A stretch of 56,895 nt of DNA from positions 1-56,895 of the forward strand of contig NZ_VJXY01000048.1 of assembly GCF_014831675.1 (NCBI RefSeq). The letters are read 5' to 3'. The notes under the pieces are model-generated. The model was given only the letters and a program-made list of their open reading frames with translations. It searched no databases and had not been told where the DNA came from. Every line of letters begins with the position of its first letter. The stretch's first letter is position 1. This document shows, piece by piece, positions 23,929 through 32,259 of this stretch. A program made the position numbers and the translations under genes. This DNA comes from Komarekiella delphini-convector SJRDD-AB1 (GTDB lineage Bacteria; Cyanobacteriota; Cyanobacteriia; Cyanobacteriales; Nostocaceae).

Positions 23929-26412
23929 TTATCTGTCCTTAGCTTCTTGGACTAAGTTAGCAATCGTTGCAATTAATTGGGCTGGGTCTATTGGCTTTGA
24001 AATATGCGCTTGAAAACCTGCTGAAATTGCTTGCTGCTCGTTTCCTTCTCCAGCATAGGCTGTAAGAGCGATCGCTGGAATTTGCCCTCCTTGTTCTGGA
24101 GGCAGTAACCTGACTTGTCTAAGCAGCATATAACCATCCATTTCTGGCATCCCGATATCGCTTACTAGTAAATCTGGTCTTGACTGTGCCAAGGCTGCTA
24201 ATACCTCTGCTGCTGATGACACAGCCCTGACTGTTGCTCCACAGCCTTCAAGGATGAAGGTAACTAACTCTAAAGAATCAGGATCGTCATCTACAGCTAG
24301 AATTTGAAGATTATCAAAACCTGAAGGATAGGCAGCTGTTGTATTACTTTCTTCACTACTTACTAGTGAATCGGTAACTATCATAGGTAAATTTACAATA
24401 AAGGTTGCTCCCTGACCTTCTCCTAAACTTTCTGCCGATACAGTTCCACCATGCATTTCTACTAAATAACGGACAATTGCTAGTCCCAATCCCAAGCCAC
24501 CAAATTTTCTAGTTGTTGCGCTATCGGCTTGACGGAAGGTGTCAAATACATAGGGGAGAAAATCTAGACTGATGCCTTTGCCTGTATCTGTAATCTGAAT
24601 CTGAGCTTGGGAACCAATTGGCTTTAAATAAACCTCAACTTGCCCACCTTCTGGAGTAAACTTAATCGCGTTGGAAAGCAGATTCCAGACAACTTGCTGC
24701 AAGCGCCCCGAATCCCCAAATACTTGACCAACAGTAGAATCAAGCTCGGAGTGAATTTGAATTGATTTTACCTCAGCCGATAGCCGCACTGTTTCCATCG
24801 CGGCTCTCACAATTGTTGCTAAATCAACTGGGCAAACATTGAGGCTTAGCTTACCTCGCAAGATGCGGGAGATATCCAGTAAGTCTTCAATGAGTTTAGT
24901 TTGTAACAGAGCATTCCGTTCAATGGTTTCAAGAGCAAAAGCAGTCTTTTTTTGATCAAGCTTGTTACTACGCAAAAGTTTTGCCCAACCCAAGATAGGA
25001 TTTAATGGAGTTCTGATTTCATGAGACAGAACAGCGAGAAACTCATCTTTAATTCGATTGGCGTCTATTGCTTGCTGGTAAAGGCGAGCGTTATCAATTG
25101 CGGTAGCTGCTCGTTGAGCCAGTGCTTTAGCCATTGCCAAATTGGTTCTAATGTAGCGACGGTTCGGTTGGTTTGTCAGAAAAGTAATTGTACCTAGCTT
25201 GCGATCGCGAGCTACTAGCGGCACAATCATATAGGATTGAGTGTTGATCTGGCGCATCAGTCGCAGATGTTCTAAATCCTGTGTCATTGCCGATAAAAAC
25301 GCATCTGACGCATCACTAACTAACTGCGGCTTACCTGTTGTAAGCACATTACGCACGCCAAAATCAGCATCAATTGAATTGGAATAAAGCCGTCTTAATA
25401 CAAGCGCTAGGGCTTCTATTTCAGGAGTTACGGCAGCAATAATTGGTTCCTCAAAGACTCTAAGATTACTTTCGACAACATCAATAAAACAGCAATCAGC
25501 TAAAGTGGGAACCACTAAGTTAGCCAAATTTGTCAGAGTCGCATGGTAATCAAGGGAAGATGCCAATAGTCGGCTGGCTTCAGACAGTAAACTATAATTT
25601 TGCTTCTCAGCTTCAGCTTCCATTCTGGCAGCGTGTTCACGGATTAGCAGTTGTTCTCGTTCTAACTCTGCGTGTTTACGATCGCTAATATCCTCTATCA
25701 AACCGTCAATAATGGCGTTACCACTCATTTGTGTGAAGGTTTGACTGACACGCACCCAAATCAAATTACCATCTGCTCGTCGCAGTTGCATTTCGCGATC
25801 GCGCACTTCATCAATTTGTCGCAATTGGCTAATTAACTGAGCATGGTCTTCTAATTGAAAATAAGGCTCTATGAACTGACTCGTTTGCTCTTGGGGCAGT
25901 GTTCCTAGTCCAATCAGACGCAGAAATGCTGGGTTACACTCTAATAAAGCACCGTCCAAACTTGCCCGATAAATCCCAACATTTAAGCGATTGAGCAGAG
26001 TTTGGAAACGCGCTTCTAAATTCGCGGCTTTTTGACGAGTTTCAACTTGTTGTAAGGCAGAGCGAACTGCGGCGCTCAAGCGTATCTGATGCTGAGGTGA
26101 CTTAACAACATAGTCATCCAATCCAGACTTCATTGCCTCTACTGCAATCTCCTGAGTACCGCTGTTGGTGAACATAATCACTGGACAGTCAGGATAACGC
26201 GCCTTAGTTGCTCGTAGCACTTCTAAACCATTACTCCAACGCAATTGATAATCGGTGACAACCAAGTCAAACTGCCCCCTTTCTAATGCCTGAGCTAGTT
26301 CTTCTGCTACAGCAACTTGTTCTACTTGGAGGTCAATAAACTCTCGTTCCAGTTGTCGAATTGCTAATAAGCGATCGTTTGGGTTGTCATCAATCAGGAG
26401 AATGCGTAACAT
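23929..26412 (-). CDS. hybrid histidine kinase, receiver-PAS-GAF-HisKA-HATPase-receiver
   Basis: A soluble hybrid kinase of 827 residues from ATG 26412 (853 if the in-frame ATG at 26490 is used; the inner start gives MLRILLIDDNPND, the canonical receiver N-terminus). Order: receiver 1 with phospho-acceptor D54 (VVTDYQL); PAS near 140-260; GAF near 280-430; HisKA with LSHEIRTPLNPILGW, H464; HATPase with NLLSNAIKF, DTGKGI and GGLGLGLAI; receiver 2 with D752 (VSDIGMPEMDGY). There are no membrane helices. Phosphotransfer is probably internal to the C-terminal receiver. The stimulus and output partner are unknown, and no separate response regulator is adjacent. Confidence 0.88.
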   Translation of the reverse strand: MLRILLIDDNPNDRLLAIRQLEREFIDLQVEQVAVAEELAQALERGQFDLVVTDYQLRWSNGLEVLRATKARYPDCPVIMFTNSGTQEIAVEAMKSGLDDYVVKSPQHQIRLSAAVRSALQQVETRQKAANLEARFQTLLNRLNVGIYRASLDGALLECNPAFLRLIGLGTLPQEQTSQFIEPYFQLEDHAQLISQLRQIDEVRDREMQLRRADGNLIWVRVSQTFTQMSGNAIIDGLIEDISDRKHAELEREQLLIREHAARMEAEAEKQNYSLLSEASRLLASSLDYHATLTNLANLVVPTLADCCFIDVVESNLRVFEEPIIAAVTPEIEALALVLRRLYSNSIDADFGVRNVLTTGKPQLVSDASDAFLSAMTQDLEHLRLMRQINTQSYMIVPLVARDRKLGTITFLTNQPNRRYIRTNLAMAKALAQRAATAIDNARLYQQAIDANRIKDEFLAVLSHEIRTPLNPILGWAKLLRSNKLDQKKTAFALETIERNALLQTKLIEDLLDISRILRGKLSLNVCPVDLATIVRAAMETVRLSAEVKSIQIHSELDSTVGQVFGDSGRLQQVVWNLLSNAIKFTPEGGQVEVYLKPIGSQAQIQITDTGKGISLDFLPYVFDTFRQADSATTRKFGGLGLGLAIVRYLVEMHGGTVSAESLGEGQGATFIVNLPMIVTDSLVSSEESNTTAAYPSGFDNLQILAVDDDPDSLELVTFILEGCGATVRAVSSAAEVLAALAQSRPDLLVSDIGMPEMDGYMLLRQVRLLPPEQGGQIPAIALTAYAGEGNEQQAISAGFQAHISKPIDPAQLIATIANLVQEAKDR

Positions 26413-26708
26413 TTGGCTACAAGTCAGAATCGCATTAATATCATAAGTGCAAAAACAGGCTAAAAAGCTAGAAACACGAGACTCTTGCATCTGATGCTAG
26501 AAAATTTTGTGTCCTGTTGCCCAGTTTTGATGCTTTCCCAGAATGTAGTAAAAATACTCCCACAGCGCCACTTTCAACAAAACATTTTAGGAATTCGAGG
26601 TTTTTGTAACTTTTGATACTTTTTATCTCAATGCCTTTTGATATTTGTAATCTTGAGTATAAAAAACTAAGCACCAACAACTACTAGCAATTGGGTAAAA
26701 ATTAATAG
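26413..26708. other. promoter region between kinase and riboswitch
   Basis: This stretch includes an upstream extension of the kinase reading frame to 26490, then AT-rich DNA that must carry the promoter for the riboswitch-controlled transcript. No other gene is seen. Confidence 0.4.
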
Positions 26709-26851
26709 CTTCTAGGGTTCCGGTTTAACACTTTTGCAGTTAAATGACTGGTCCAAGAGAAGCACCCAGTTTGGAAAAAACTGGTCACACGGCGGGAAAA
26801 AAGCCCGGGAGGTACATAGCAGAATATTATCTGTTATGGCTTACCCGGGCT
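26709..26851 (+). promoter_or_regulatory. guanidine-I (ykkC) riboswitch with expression platform
   Basis: The conserved core of the guanidine-I aptamer is present in order: CTAGGGTTCCGG (26712-26723), GACTGGTCCAAGAGA (26746-26760), a CCAGTTT/AAACTGG stem (26766-26784), then ACACGGCGGGA (26787-26797) and AAAGCCCGGGAGG (26800-26812). The aptamer base GCCCGGG is part of AGCCCGGG (26802-26809), which can instead pair with CCCGGGCT at 26844-26851, and CATAGC (26815-26820) with GCTATG (26849-26854). This mutually exclusive pairing looks like the on/off switch. Guanidine would be expected to turn on the genes starting at 26895. Confidence 0.9.
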
Positions 26852-26894
26852 ATGGTTTTGCATTGCAAATCTTAAAATTTCAACTTCCCGAAAC

Positions 26895-28088
26895 ATGACT
26901 GAACAATCTTTTTCTGATTCCAATTCTCCTTTCCAACCACCTTCCACGCAAGCGGGTCGGGCGTTGGAAAAAGAAGCACATTTACCGCTAACAGGCTGGC
27001 AGCAGGAAGTTTCCAAAGGACTAGAATATGGGTTAGAAGCAGCAGAAAGTATCCACGATCGCTCGATTCCCACCTTTTCTCGCGGCGAACTACCCCATTT
27101 TGCTGGGATAAATACTTTCTTAAAAGCACCGTATTTAGAAGATGTGCGGAAAGTTGGTGAATATGACGTTGCGATCGTTGGTGTACCACACGATTCGGGA
27201 ACTACTTATCGACCCGGAACGCGTTTTGGCCCCCAAGGAATCCGCCGAATCTCTGCATTATACACCCCTTATAATTTTGAATTGGGTGTAGACTTGCGCG
27301 AGCAAATTACTCTATGCGATGTCGGCGATATTTTCACCATTCCAGCGAACAATGAAAAGTCTTTTGATCAGATTTCTAAAGGTATTGCACATATCTTTAG
27401 TTCTGGTGCATTCCCCATAATTATGGGAGGTGATCACTCAATTGGCTTTCCTACAGTCCGTGGTGTTTGTCGTCATTTAGGCGATAAAAAAGTGGGTATT
27501 ATTCACTTTGATCGCCATGTAGATACCCAGGAAACAGACCTGGATGAAAGAATGCATACTTGTCCCTGGTTTCATGCCACAAATATTAAAAATGCACCAG
27601 CAAAAAACCTAGTTCAATTAGGAATTGGTGGATGGCAAGTACCGCGTCAAGGTGTAAAAGTTTGCCGAGAAAGAGCCACGAATATTTTAACAGTGACAGA
27701 CATCACTGAAATGGGGCTAGATGCAGCCGTCAACTTTGCTTTAGAAAGAGCATTAGACGGTACAGATTGCGTTTATGTCAGTTTCGATATTGACTGCATT
27801 GATGCTGGATTTGTCCCCGGAACTGGTTGGCCGGAACCTGGTGGATTGTTACCGCGTGAGGCGCTGTATTTGTTAGGCAAAATTATCCAAAACGCACCTG
27901 TTTGTGGACTAGAAGTTGTAGAAGTTTCACCGCCTTATGACATTAGTGATATGACATCATTAATGGCGGCACGAGTAATTTGTGATACGATGGCGCATTT
28001 AGTTGTATCAGGTCAATTACCGCGCAAAGAAAAACCTGCATATATTCATCCCGCAGCAGAACCAGAGTTAGTTGAGGAATGGAGGTAA
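26895..28088 (+). CDS. gdmH: Ni-dependent guanidine hydrolase (ureohydrolase family)
   Basis: This 397-residue ureohydrolase-fold enzyme is predicted to split guanidine into urea and ammonia. Binuclear metal ligands: GGDH180S, H204-F-D206-R-H208-V-D210 and D298-I-D300. The sequence HFDRHVDTQETDLDERMHTCPWFHATN and an N-terminal extension of about 90 residues ahead of the catalytic domain separate it from ordinary agmatinases and match the cyanobacterial GdmH type (Synechocystis Sll1077). It sits directly behind a guanidine-I riboswitch and is followed by hypA and hypB, whose products load nickel. Annotation pipelines would call it agmatinase (speB). No strong ribosome binding site precedes ATG 26895. 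Confidence 0.88.
   Translation: MTEQSFSDSNSPFQPPSTQAGRALEKEAHLPLTGWQQEVSKGLEYGLEAAESIHDRSIPTFSRGELPHFAGINTFLKAPYLEDVRKVGEYDVAIVGVPHDSGTTYRPGTRFGPQGIRRISALYTPYNFELGVDLREQITLCDVGDIFTIPANNEKSFDQISKGIAHIFSSGAFPIIMGGDHSIGFPTVRGVCRHLGDKKVGIIHFDRHVDTQETDLDERMHTCPWFHATNIKNAPAKNLVQLGIGGWQVPRQGVKVCRERATNILTVTDITEMGLDAAVNFALERALDGTDCVYVSFDIDCIDAGFVPGTGWPEPGGLLPREALYLLGKIIQNAPVCGLEVVEVSPPYDISDMTSLMAARVICDTMAHLVVSGQLPRKEKPAYIHPAAEPELVEEWR
28081..28085 (+). promoter_or_regulatory. ribosome binding site deciding the hypA TTG start
   Basis: GGAGG, within the last codons of gdmH, lies six bases before TTG 28092. That start gives the N-terminus M-H-E, in which His2 is the invariant nickel ligand of HypA. Confidence 0.8.
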
Positions 28089-28091
28089 ATT

Positions 28092-28454
28092 TTGCACGAA
28101 ACTGACATGACAAAGGCACTAATTTTAACAGTAAAAGATTGGTGGGAATCCCAACCTGAGCGACCAGAAATTTCTCAAGTTCATTTAATTGTTGGGAAGT
28201 TCACTTGTGTTGAACCTGTAAGTTTGCAATTTGCTTTTGAAGTCCAAACGCGTAACACCTTTTTGGAAAAAGCAAAACTGATAATTCAGGAAACACCACT
28301 AATTGCATTTTGTCATCGTTGCCAACATGAATATTCACCACAAATTGGTTTACAGTACGCCTGTCCTGAGTGTAATTCTCCAATGGAGGATATTCGCTCA
28401 GGTAGAGAGTTAAAAATTGACAGGATTGAATACGCTTATGCATCAAACGTTTGA
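28092..28454 (+). CDS. hypA: nickel chaperone HypA (guanidine hydrolase accessory)
   Basis: This 120-residue HypA/HybF family metallochaperone binds nickel at the N-terminal MHE motif (His2) and zinc through C74-x2-C77 and C91-x2-C94. Starting at TTG 28092 is required to place His2 correctly and has a GGAGG site upstream. It begins four bases after the gdmH stop and overlaps hypB by 17 bases. No hydrogenase structural gene or hypCDEF is nearby, and the same hypA-hypB pair follows gdmH in Synechocystis, so its target is most likely GdmH rather than hydrogenase. Confidence 0.9.
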   Translation: MHETDMTKALILTVKDWWESQPERPEISQVHLIVGKFTCVEPVSLQFAFEVQTRNTFLEKAKLIIQETPLIAFCHRCQHEYSPQIGLQYACPECNSPMEDIRSGRELKIDRIEYAYASNV

Positions 28455-29163
28455 CGCGGTATTAGGAATTAACTTGCTCCATGCAAATCAACAAGGCGCT
28501 GACCACAACCGAGCGCATTTTGATAAATGGGGAATTACCTGTTTCAATATGATGAGTAGTCCCGGTGCTGGAAAAACAGCACTACTAGAGCGCACCCTTG
28601 CGGCTTTAACTAATGAGTTAAAAATCGCTGTCATTGAAGGCGACATGACAACTGATTTAGATGCAGAACGCTTGCGGAAATATAATGTTCCTGTAATTGC
28701 GATTAATACAGGTCGTTCCTGTCATTTAGATTCCAAAATGGTAGCAGGCGGGATTCACCAACTAGAACACGAATACAATCCTTCAGACTTTGATTTAGTG
28801 CTAGTGGAGAATGTTGGTAATTTAGTTTGTCCTGCTGAATTTGAAGTAGGAGAACACGCCAAAGTCGCTTTGTTAAGTATTACTGAAGGCGAAGATAAAC
28901 CATTGAAATACCCGATTATGTTTCAAGAAGCAGATTGTCTGTTGATTACGAAAACAGATTTAGCTCCCTATCTAGATGTTGATATTAGCCGTATTGAGGC
29001 AAACGTCCGCCAGATAAATCCTGATGTTGAAATTATTCGTGTTTCTACTAAAGCAGATGAGGGATTAGAAGTTTGGTTTAATTGGGTGCGTACGCAAGTT
29101 TTGAAGCCACAACAAAATTCTCTATCTACAGCAGCAATCCTCAATGTTGTACATATTCATTAG
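28438..29163 (+). CDS. hypB: nickel-insertion GTPase HypB (guanidine hydrolase accessory)
   Basis: This 241-residue SIMIBI-class GTPase drives nickel transfer from HypA to the enzyme. P-loop [12 protein letters not shown] at about 41-52; [13 protein letters not shown] near 72-84; metal-site CHLDSKM near 100; [16 protein letters not shown] near 127; guanine-specificity TKTDL near 175. It lacks the N-terminal His-rich nickel store of some HypBs. ATG 28438 is preferred over an upstream in-frame TTG (28417) because [10 protein letters not shown] is the usual short N-terminus; hypA then overlaps it by 17 bases. Confidence 0.9.
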   Translation: MHQTFDAVLGINLLHANQQGADHNRAHFDKWGITCFNMMSSPGAGKTALLERTLAALTNELKIAVIEGDMTTDLDAERLRKYNVPVIAINTGRSCHLDSKMVAGGIHQLEHEYNPSDFDLVLVENVGNLVCPAEFEVGEHAKVALLSITEGEDKPLKYPIMFQEADCLLITKTDLAPYLDVDISRIEANVRQINPDVEIIRVSTKADEGLEVWFNWVRTQVLKPQQNSLSTAAILNVVHIH

Positions 29164-29290
29164 TAATTAGTAGTGTTTCCATACTTCACAAATAGGTCAT
29201 TATCTCCATAAACCAATAGTATTTGGACACGCTATTTACTAAACTTCCAACCTCTTATAAAAGCGGTTAGCTAAGGTATTTCCATTTCAT

Positions 29291-29323
29291 AGCATTTTTA
29301 AATAATTCGTGAAATGCTTTTTT
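29291..29323 (+). terminator. possible intrinsic terminator after hypB
   Basis: AGCATTT (29291-29297) pairs with AAATGCT (29312-29318) and is followed by a run of six T residues. The stem is short and AT-rich, so it may be partial. It would separate gdmH-hypA-hypB from the transporter genes. Confidence 0.5.
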
Positions 29324-29552
29324 CTCTTTCTTGGCGTCCTTCTCTACGAGATACTGCGCGTTGGCGGAGCCGACGCACCAGAAGGCGTCCTTGGTGGTTC
29401 GTTATAAAGAAAAATAATTTCCACAACTCAAACACGATTGCTATATCTTCTACCCATACAGGTCGATTTCAATTAACTTTATAACAACATAGACGTAAAT
29501 ATCTCCCATCTTCAATTTCTTACAACGAAGCGTTAAGTCAGAGTTAAATACA
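29324..29552. other. dispersed repeat and promoter region of the importer operon
   Basis: With the terminator this forms a 389-base gap (29164-29552). Bases 29334-29400 hold a CTCTACGAGATACTGCGCGTTGGCGGAGCC-type dispersed palindrome common in this genome. The rest is AT-rich and should carry the promoter for the solute-binding protein gene. No second riboswitch was found. Confidence 0.45.
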
Positions 29553-30590
29553 ATGAATGTTCGCAAATTATCATCTCTGTTCACAGTCTTTTTACTCAGT
29601 CTTGTTATCGCAATCAGTTGTACTCCCAACCAACAAAATTCCACGCAGAGTAATTCTACTAACTCAGTTAACACTGCACCAATTCAGGTTGGTTTTAGTG
29701 CTTGGCCTGGTTGGTTTCCGTGGCAAGTTTCTCAAGAGCAAAAGTTATTTGAAGCAAACAAAGTTAATGTAGATTTGAAGTGGTTTGATGGCTATTTAGA
29801 TTCTATTAATGCCCTGCGAGCCGGTCAACTTAACGCCAACACCCAAACCTTGAATGATACGATTAGCTCAGTTGCAGCAGGTTCAGATCAAGTAATTGTT
29901 TTAGTCAACGATAATTCAACTGGTAACGACAAAATTATTGTTCGAGAAGGAATCAACAGCATTGCTGACCTCAAAGGTAAAAAAGTTGCTGCTGAAGAAG
30001 GAACAGTTGACCATTTTCTGTTATTGCTGGGTTTGAAAAAAGCAGGTTTAACTCAAGCTGATATTCAATTTCAACCACTAGAAACAGGCGCAGCAGCAGC
30101 AGCTTTTGTGGCTGGTCAAGTTGATGCAGTTGGAGTTTTTGCACCTTTTACAACAAAAGCTTTATTACGTTCTGGTAGCAAAGAATTATTTAGTTCTAAA
30201 GACTTTCCTGGTGCGATTCCCGACCATTTAGTTGTCAATCGCAGACTTATTAACGAACGTCCGCAAGATGTACAAGCTTTAGTGAATACTTGGTTTGCTA
30301 CTTTAGATTTCATCAAAGCCAACCCAGACAAAGCTTACGAAATTATGGCGAAACGCGCCGGCGTCTCAGTTTCAGAATATAAAGCATACGACGCAGGCAC
30401 TAAAATCTTTTCACTAGAAGACAATTTGCAAGCTTTTAGTCCCGGTAAGGATATGAAATCCTTGAGTTACGCTGCTGGGGAAATTAGTAAATTTCTTGTT
30501 GAAGCTGGCTTGACAAAACAAGCACCTAATCTTAATCAAATCCTTGACGATCGCTTTGTCAAAGCTTACGCCGCGAAGCAGAAATCATGA
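29553..30590 (+). CDS. ABC importer solute-binding lipoprotein, probably for guanidine
   Basis: This 345-residue NrtA/SsuA/TauA-like binding protein has signal peptide MNVRKLSSLFTVFLLSLVIAI and lipobox Cys23, so it is membrane-tethered. The mature domain shows a binding-protein pattern (VGFSAWPGWFPW near 47, DGYLDSINALRAGQL, GTVDHFLLLLGLKKAGL near 150, GQVDAVGVFAPFTTKALL near 190). Pipelines would label it nitrate/sulfonate/taurine-binding. Its position after gdmH-hypAB, as in Synechocystis sll1080, points to guanidine or a related cation. Its stop overlaps the permease start (ATGA). Start: ATG 29553. Confidence 0.85.
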   Translation: MNVRKLSSLFTVFLLSLVIAISCTPNQQNSTQSNSTNSVNTAPIQVGFSAWPGWFPWQVSQEQKLFEANKVNVDLKWFDGYLDSINALRAGQLNANTQTLNDTISSVAAGSDQVIVLVNDNSTGNDKIIVREGINSIADLKGKKVAAEEGTVDHFLLLLGLKKAGLTQADIQFQPLETGAAAAAFVAGQVDAVGVFAPFTTKALLRSGSKELFSSKDFPGAIPDHLVVNRRLINERPQDVQALVNTWFATLDFIKANPDKAYEIMAKRAGVSVSEYKAYDAGTKIFSLEDNLQAFSPGKDMKSLSYAAGEISKFLVEAGLTKQAPNLNQILDDRFVKAYAAKQKS

Positions 30591-31435
30591 ACCAATACGC
30601 TGAAGACTTACAGGAAATAAACTCTAAGCATCCTCAGAAAATATTACCACAAACCGTTTTTTGGCGCATCGCTGAGGATATCCCGAAAAACTTGGCTTGG
30701 ACTTTAATGTTTTTGTCCATTACTGTCCCGATATTTATCTGGTGGATTGTTTCTAATACTGGATTAATCCCGCCTTTATTTCTTCCTACTCCCAGTCAAG
30801 TTTGGAGTGCATTTCAAAGACTTTTAGCAAGTGGCGATTTACAAAAAGATATTGCTTTTAGCTTGTTTCGGGTCGTGGCTGGTTTCTCTCTGGCGGCAAT
30901 GGTTTCTATCCCTTTAGGTACTTTAATGGGGACTTTTGCTAGCTTCCGAGCATTGCTAGAACCAATCATTGGTATTGTCCGCTATATGCCAGCCCCAGCT
31001 TTTATTCCTTTACTAATTCTATATCTTGGGCTGGGAGAAACTCCAAAAATAATGCTGATTTTTATCGGCACTCTGTTTTTTAACACCTTAATGGTGATGG
31101 ATGCAGTCAAATTTGTCCCTAAACACTTATTGGAAACTACTTATACTTTAGGAGGTCAAAGAAAACAAGTTTTACTACAAGTTATTTTCCCATTTATTCT
31201 GCCTAATATTATTGATGCTTGTCGGGTTAACATGGCAGCATCTTGGAACTTAGTGATTGTTTCGGAATTAGTAGCAGCGACAGAAGGTTTAGGTAGGAGG
31301 ATTAGCGTTGCTCAAAGATATCTCAAAACTGATGAAATCTTTGCTGGATTGATTGTTATTGGCTTGATTGGTTTAGCAATTGACCTTTTGTTTCGATTGT
31401 TACTGCGCGTTTCTTGTAAGTGGGCTAAAGATTAG
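30587..31435 (+). CDS. ABC importer permease, probably for guanidine
   Basis: This 282-residue inner-membrane permease of the nitrate/taurine-type family has about six helices. The coupling loop TTYTLGGQRKQVLLQVIFPFILPNIIDA near 184-210 docks on the ATPase, and GLGRRISVAQRYLKTDEIFAGL near 240 is family-typical. The four-base overlap with the preceding binding-protein gene shows co-translation; the ATPase follows after 25 bases. Counterpart of Synechocystis sll1081 by position. Confidence 0.85.
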   Translation: MNQYAEDLQEINSKHPQKILPQTVFWRIAEDIPKNLAWTLMFLSITVPIFIWWIVSNTGLIPPLFLPTPSQVWSAFQRLLASGDLQKDIAFSLFRVVAGFSLAAMVSIPLGTLMGTFASFRALLEPIIGIVRYMPAPAFIPLLILYLGLGETPKIMLIFIGTLFFNTLMVMDAVKFVPKHLLETTYTLGGQRKQVLLQVIFPFILPNIIDACRVNMAASWNLVIVSELVAATEGLGRRISVAQRYLKTDEIFAGLIVIGLIGLAIDLLFRLLLRVSCKWAKD

Positions 31436-31460
31436 ACAATTTGTAATTTAAAAACGCTTT

Positions 31461-32258
31461 ATGCATTTAGAAGTTAATCAACTCCACAAACAATTTAAAA
31501 CTAGACGCGGTTTGTTGACTGCACTTAAAGACATCAATTTGCACATAGAAGAGGGAGAGTTTGTCTGTGCAGTAGGAGAAAGTGGTTCTGGTAAGTCAAC
31601 ATTGCTGCGGTTAATTGCGGGGCTAGAGACTCCAACAGCAGGGGAGATCCTAGTTGATGAGATGCGCGTAACAGGGCCGGGGTGCGATCGCGGTATGGTA
31701 TTTCAAAGCTACACTCTCTATCCTTGGATGAGTGTGATGGAAAACGTAGAATTTGGCTTAAAGCTGCAAGGCGTGTCTAAACTAAAGCGACGACAACAAG
31801 CCGCTTATTATTTAGAAGTCGTGGGGTTGTCGGGATTCGCTAAAGCGCTACCACAAGAACTTTCTGGTGGGATGAAGCAACGAGTAGCGATCGCTCGTGC
31901 TTTAGCATCAAGACCCAAAATTTTGCTCATGGATGAACCCTTTGGTGCGTTAGACGTGCAGACAAAAGAAGTCATGCAGCAATTTCTACTAGAAATTTGG
32001 CGTAGCACAAATACTACAATTTTTATGATTACTCACGATGTTGAGGAAGCAATTTTTCTATCTCAACGCATCTACGTGTTAAGCGCCCGACCAGGCACAA
32101 TTAAGCAAGAAGTGCAAATTCAATTGCCAAGCAAATCTGATCCTCAAGTCAAGCGTTATCCCATATTTCAGAAATACAAGGATGAAGTAATGAGTCTATT
32201 ACATAATGATGGGGTGCAGTTAAGTAACAGCACAGAGGCACTACCTTTAATAAACTAA
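31461..32258 (+). CDS. ABC importer ATP-binding protein, probably for guanidine
   Basis: This 265-residue ATPase has Walker A GESGSGKST near 38-46, Q-loop FQSYTLYPWMSV near 80, signature LSGGMKQRVAIARALA near 136, Walker B ILLMDEPFGALD near 156 and H-loop THDVEEA. It has the length and order of NrtD/TauB-type subunits with no extra regulatory domain. It is the last gene of the cluster; the convergent epimerase gene ends two bases after its stop. Counterpart of Synechocystis sll1082 by position. Confidence 0.86.
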   Translation: MHLEVNQLHKQFKTRRGLLTALKDINLHIEEGEFVCAVGESGSGKSTLLRLIAGLETPTAGEILVDEMRVTGPGCDRGMVFQSYTLYPWMSVMENVEFGLKLQGVSKLKRRQQAAYYLEVVGLSGFAKALPQELSGGMKQRVAIARALASRPKILLMDEPFGALDVQTKEVMQQFLLEIWRSTNTTIFMITHDVEEAIFLSQRIYVLSARPGTIKQEVQIQLPSKSDPQVKRYPIFQKYKDEVMSLLHNDGVQLSNSTEALPLIN

Positions 32259-32259
32259 A

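Noticed and set aside
26895-28088. Agmatinase (speB) annotation
   Set aside because: The guanidine-I riboswitch directly upstream, hypA/hypB downstream, and the extended N-terminus with the HTCPWFHATN segment point to the guanidine hydrolase type instead.
28092-29163. Hydrogenase maturation operon
   Set aside because: No hupSL/hoxH, hypC, hypD, hypE or hypF is present; the pair is wedged between gdmH and an importer.
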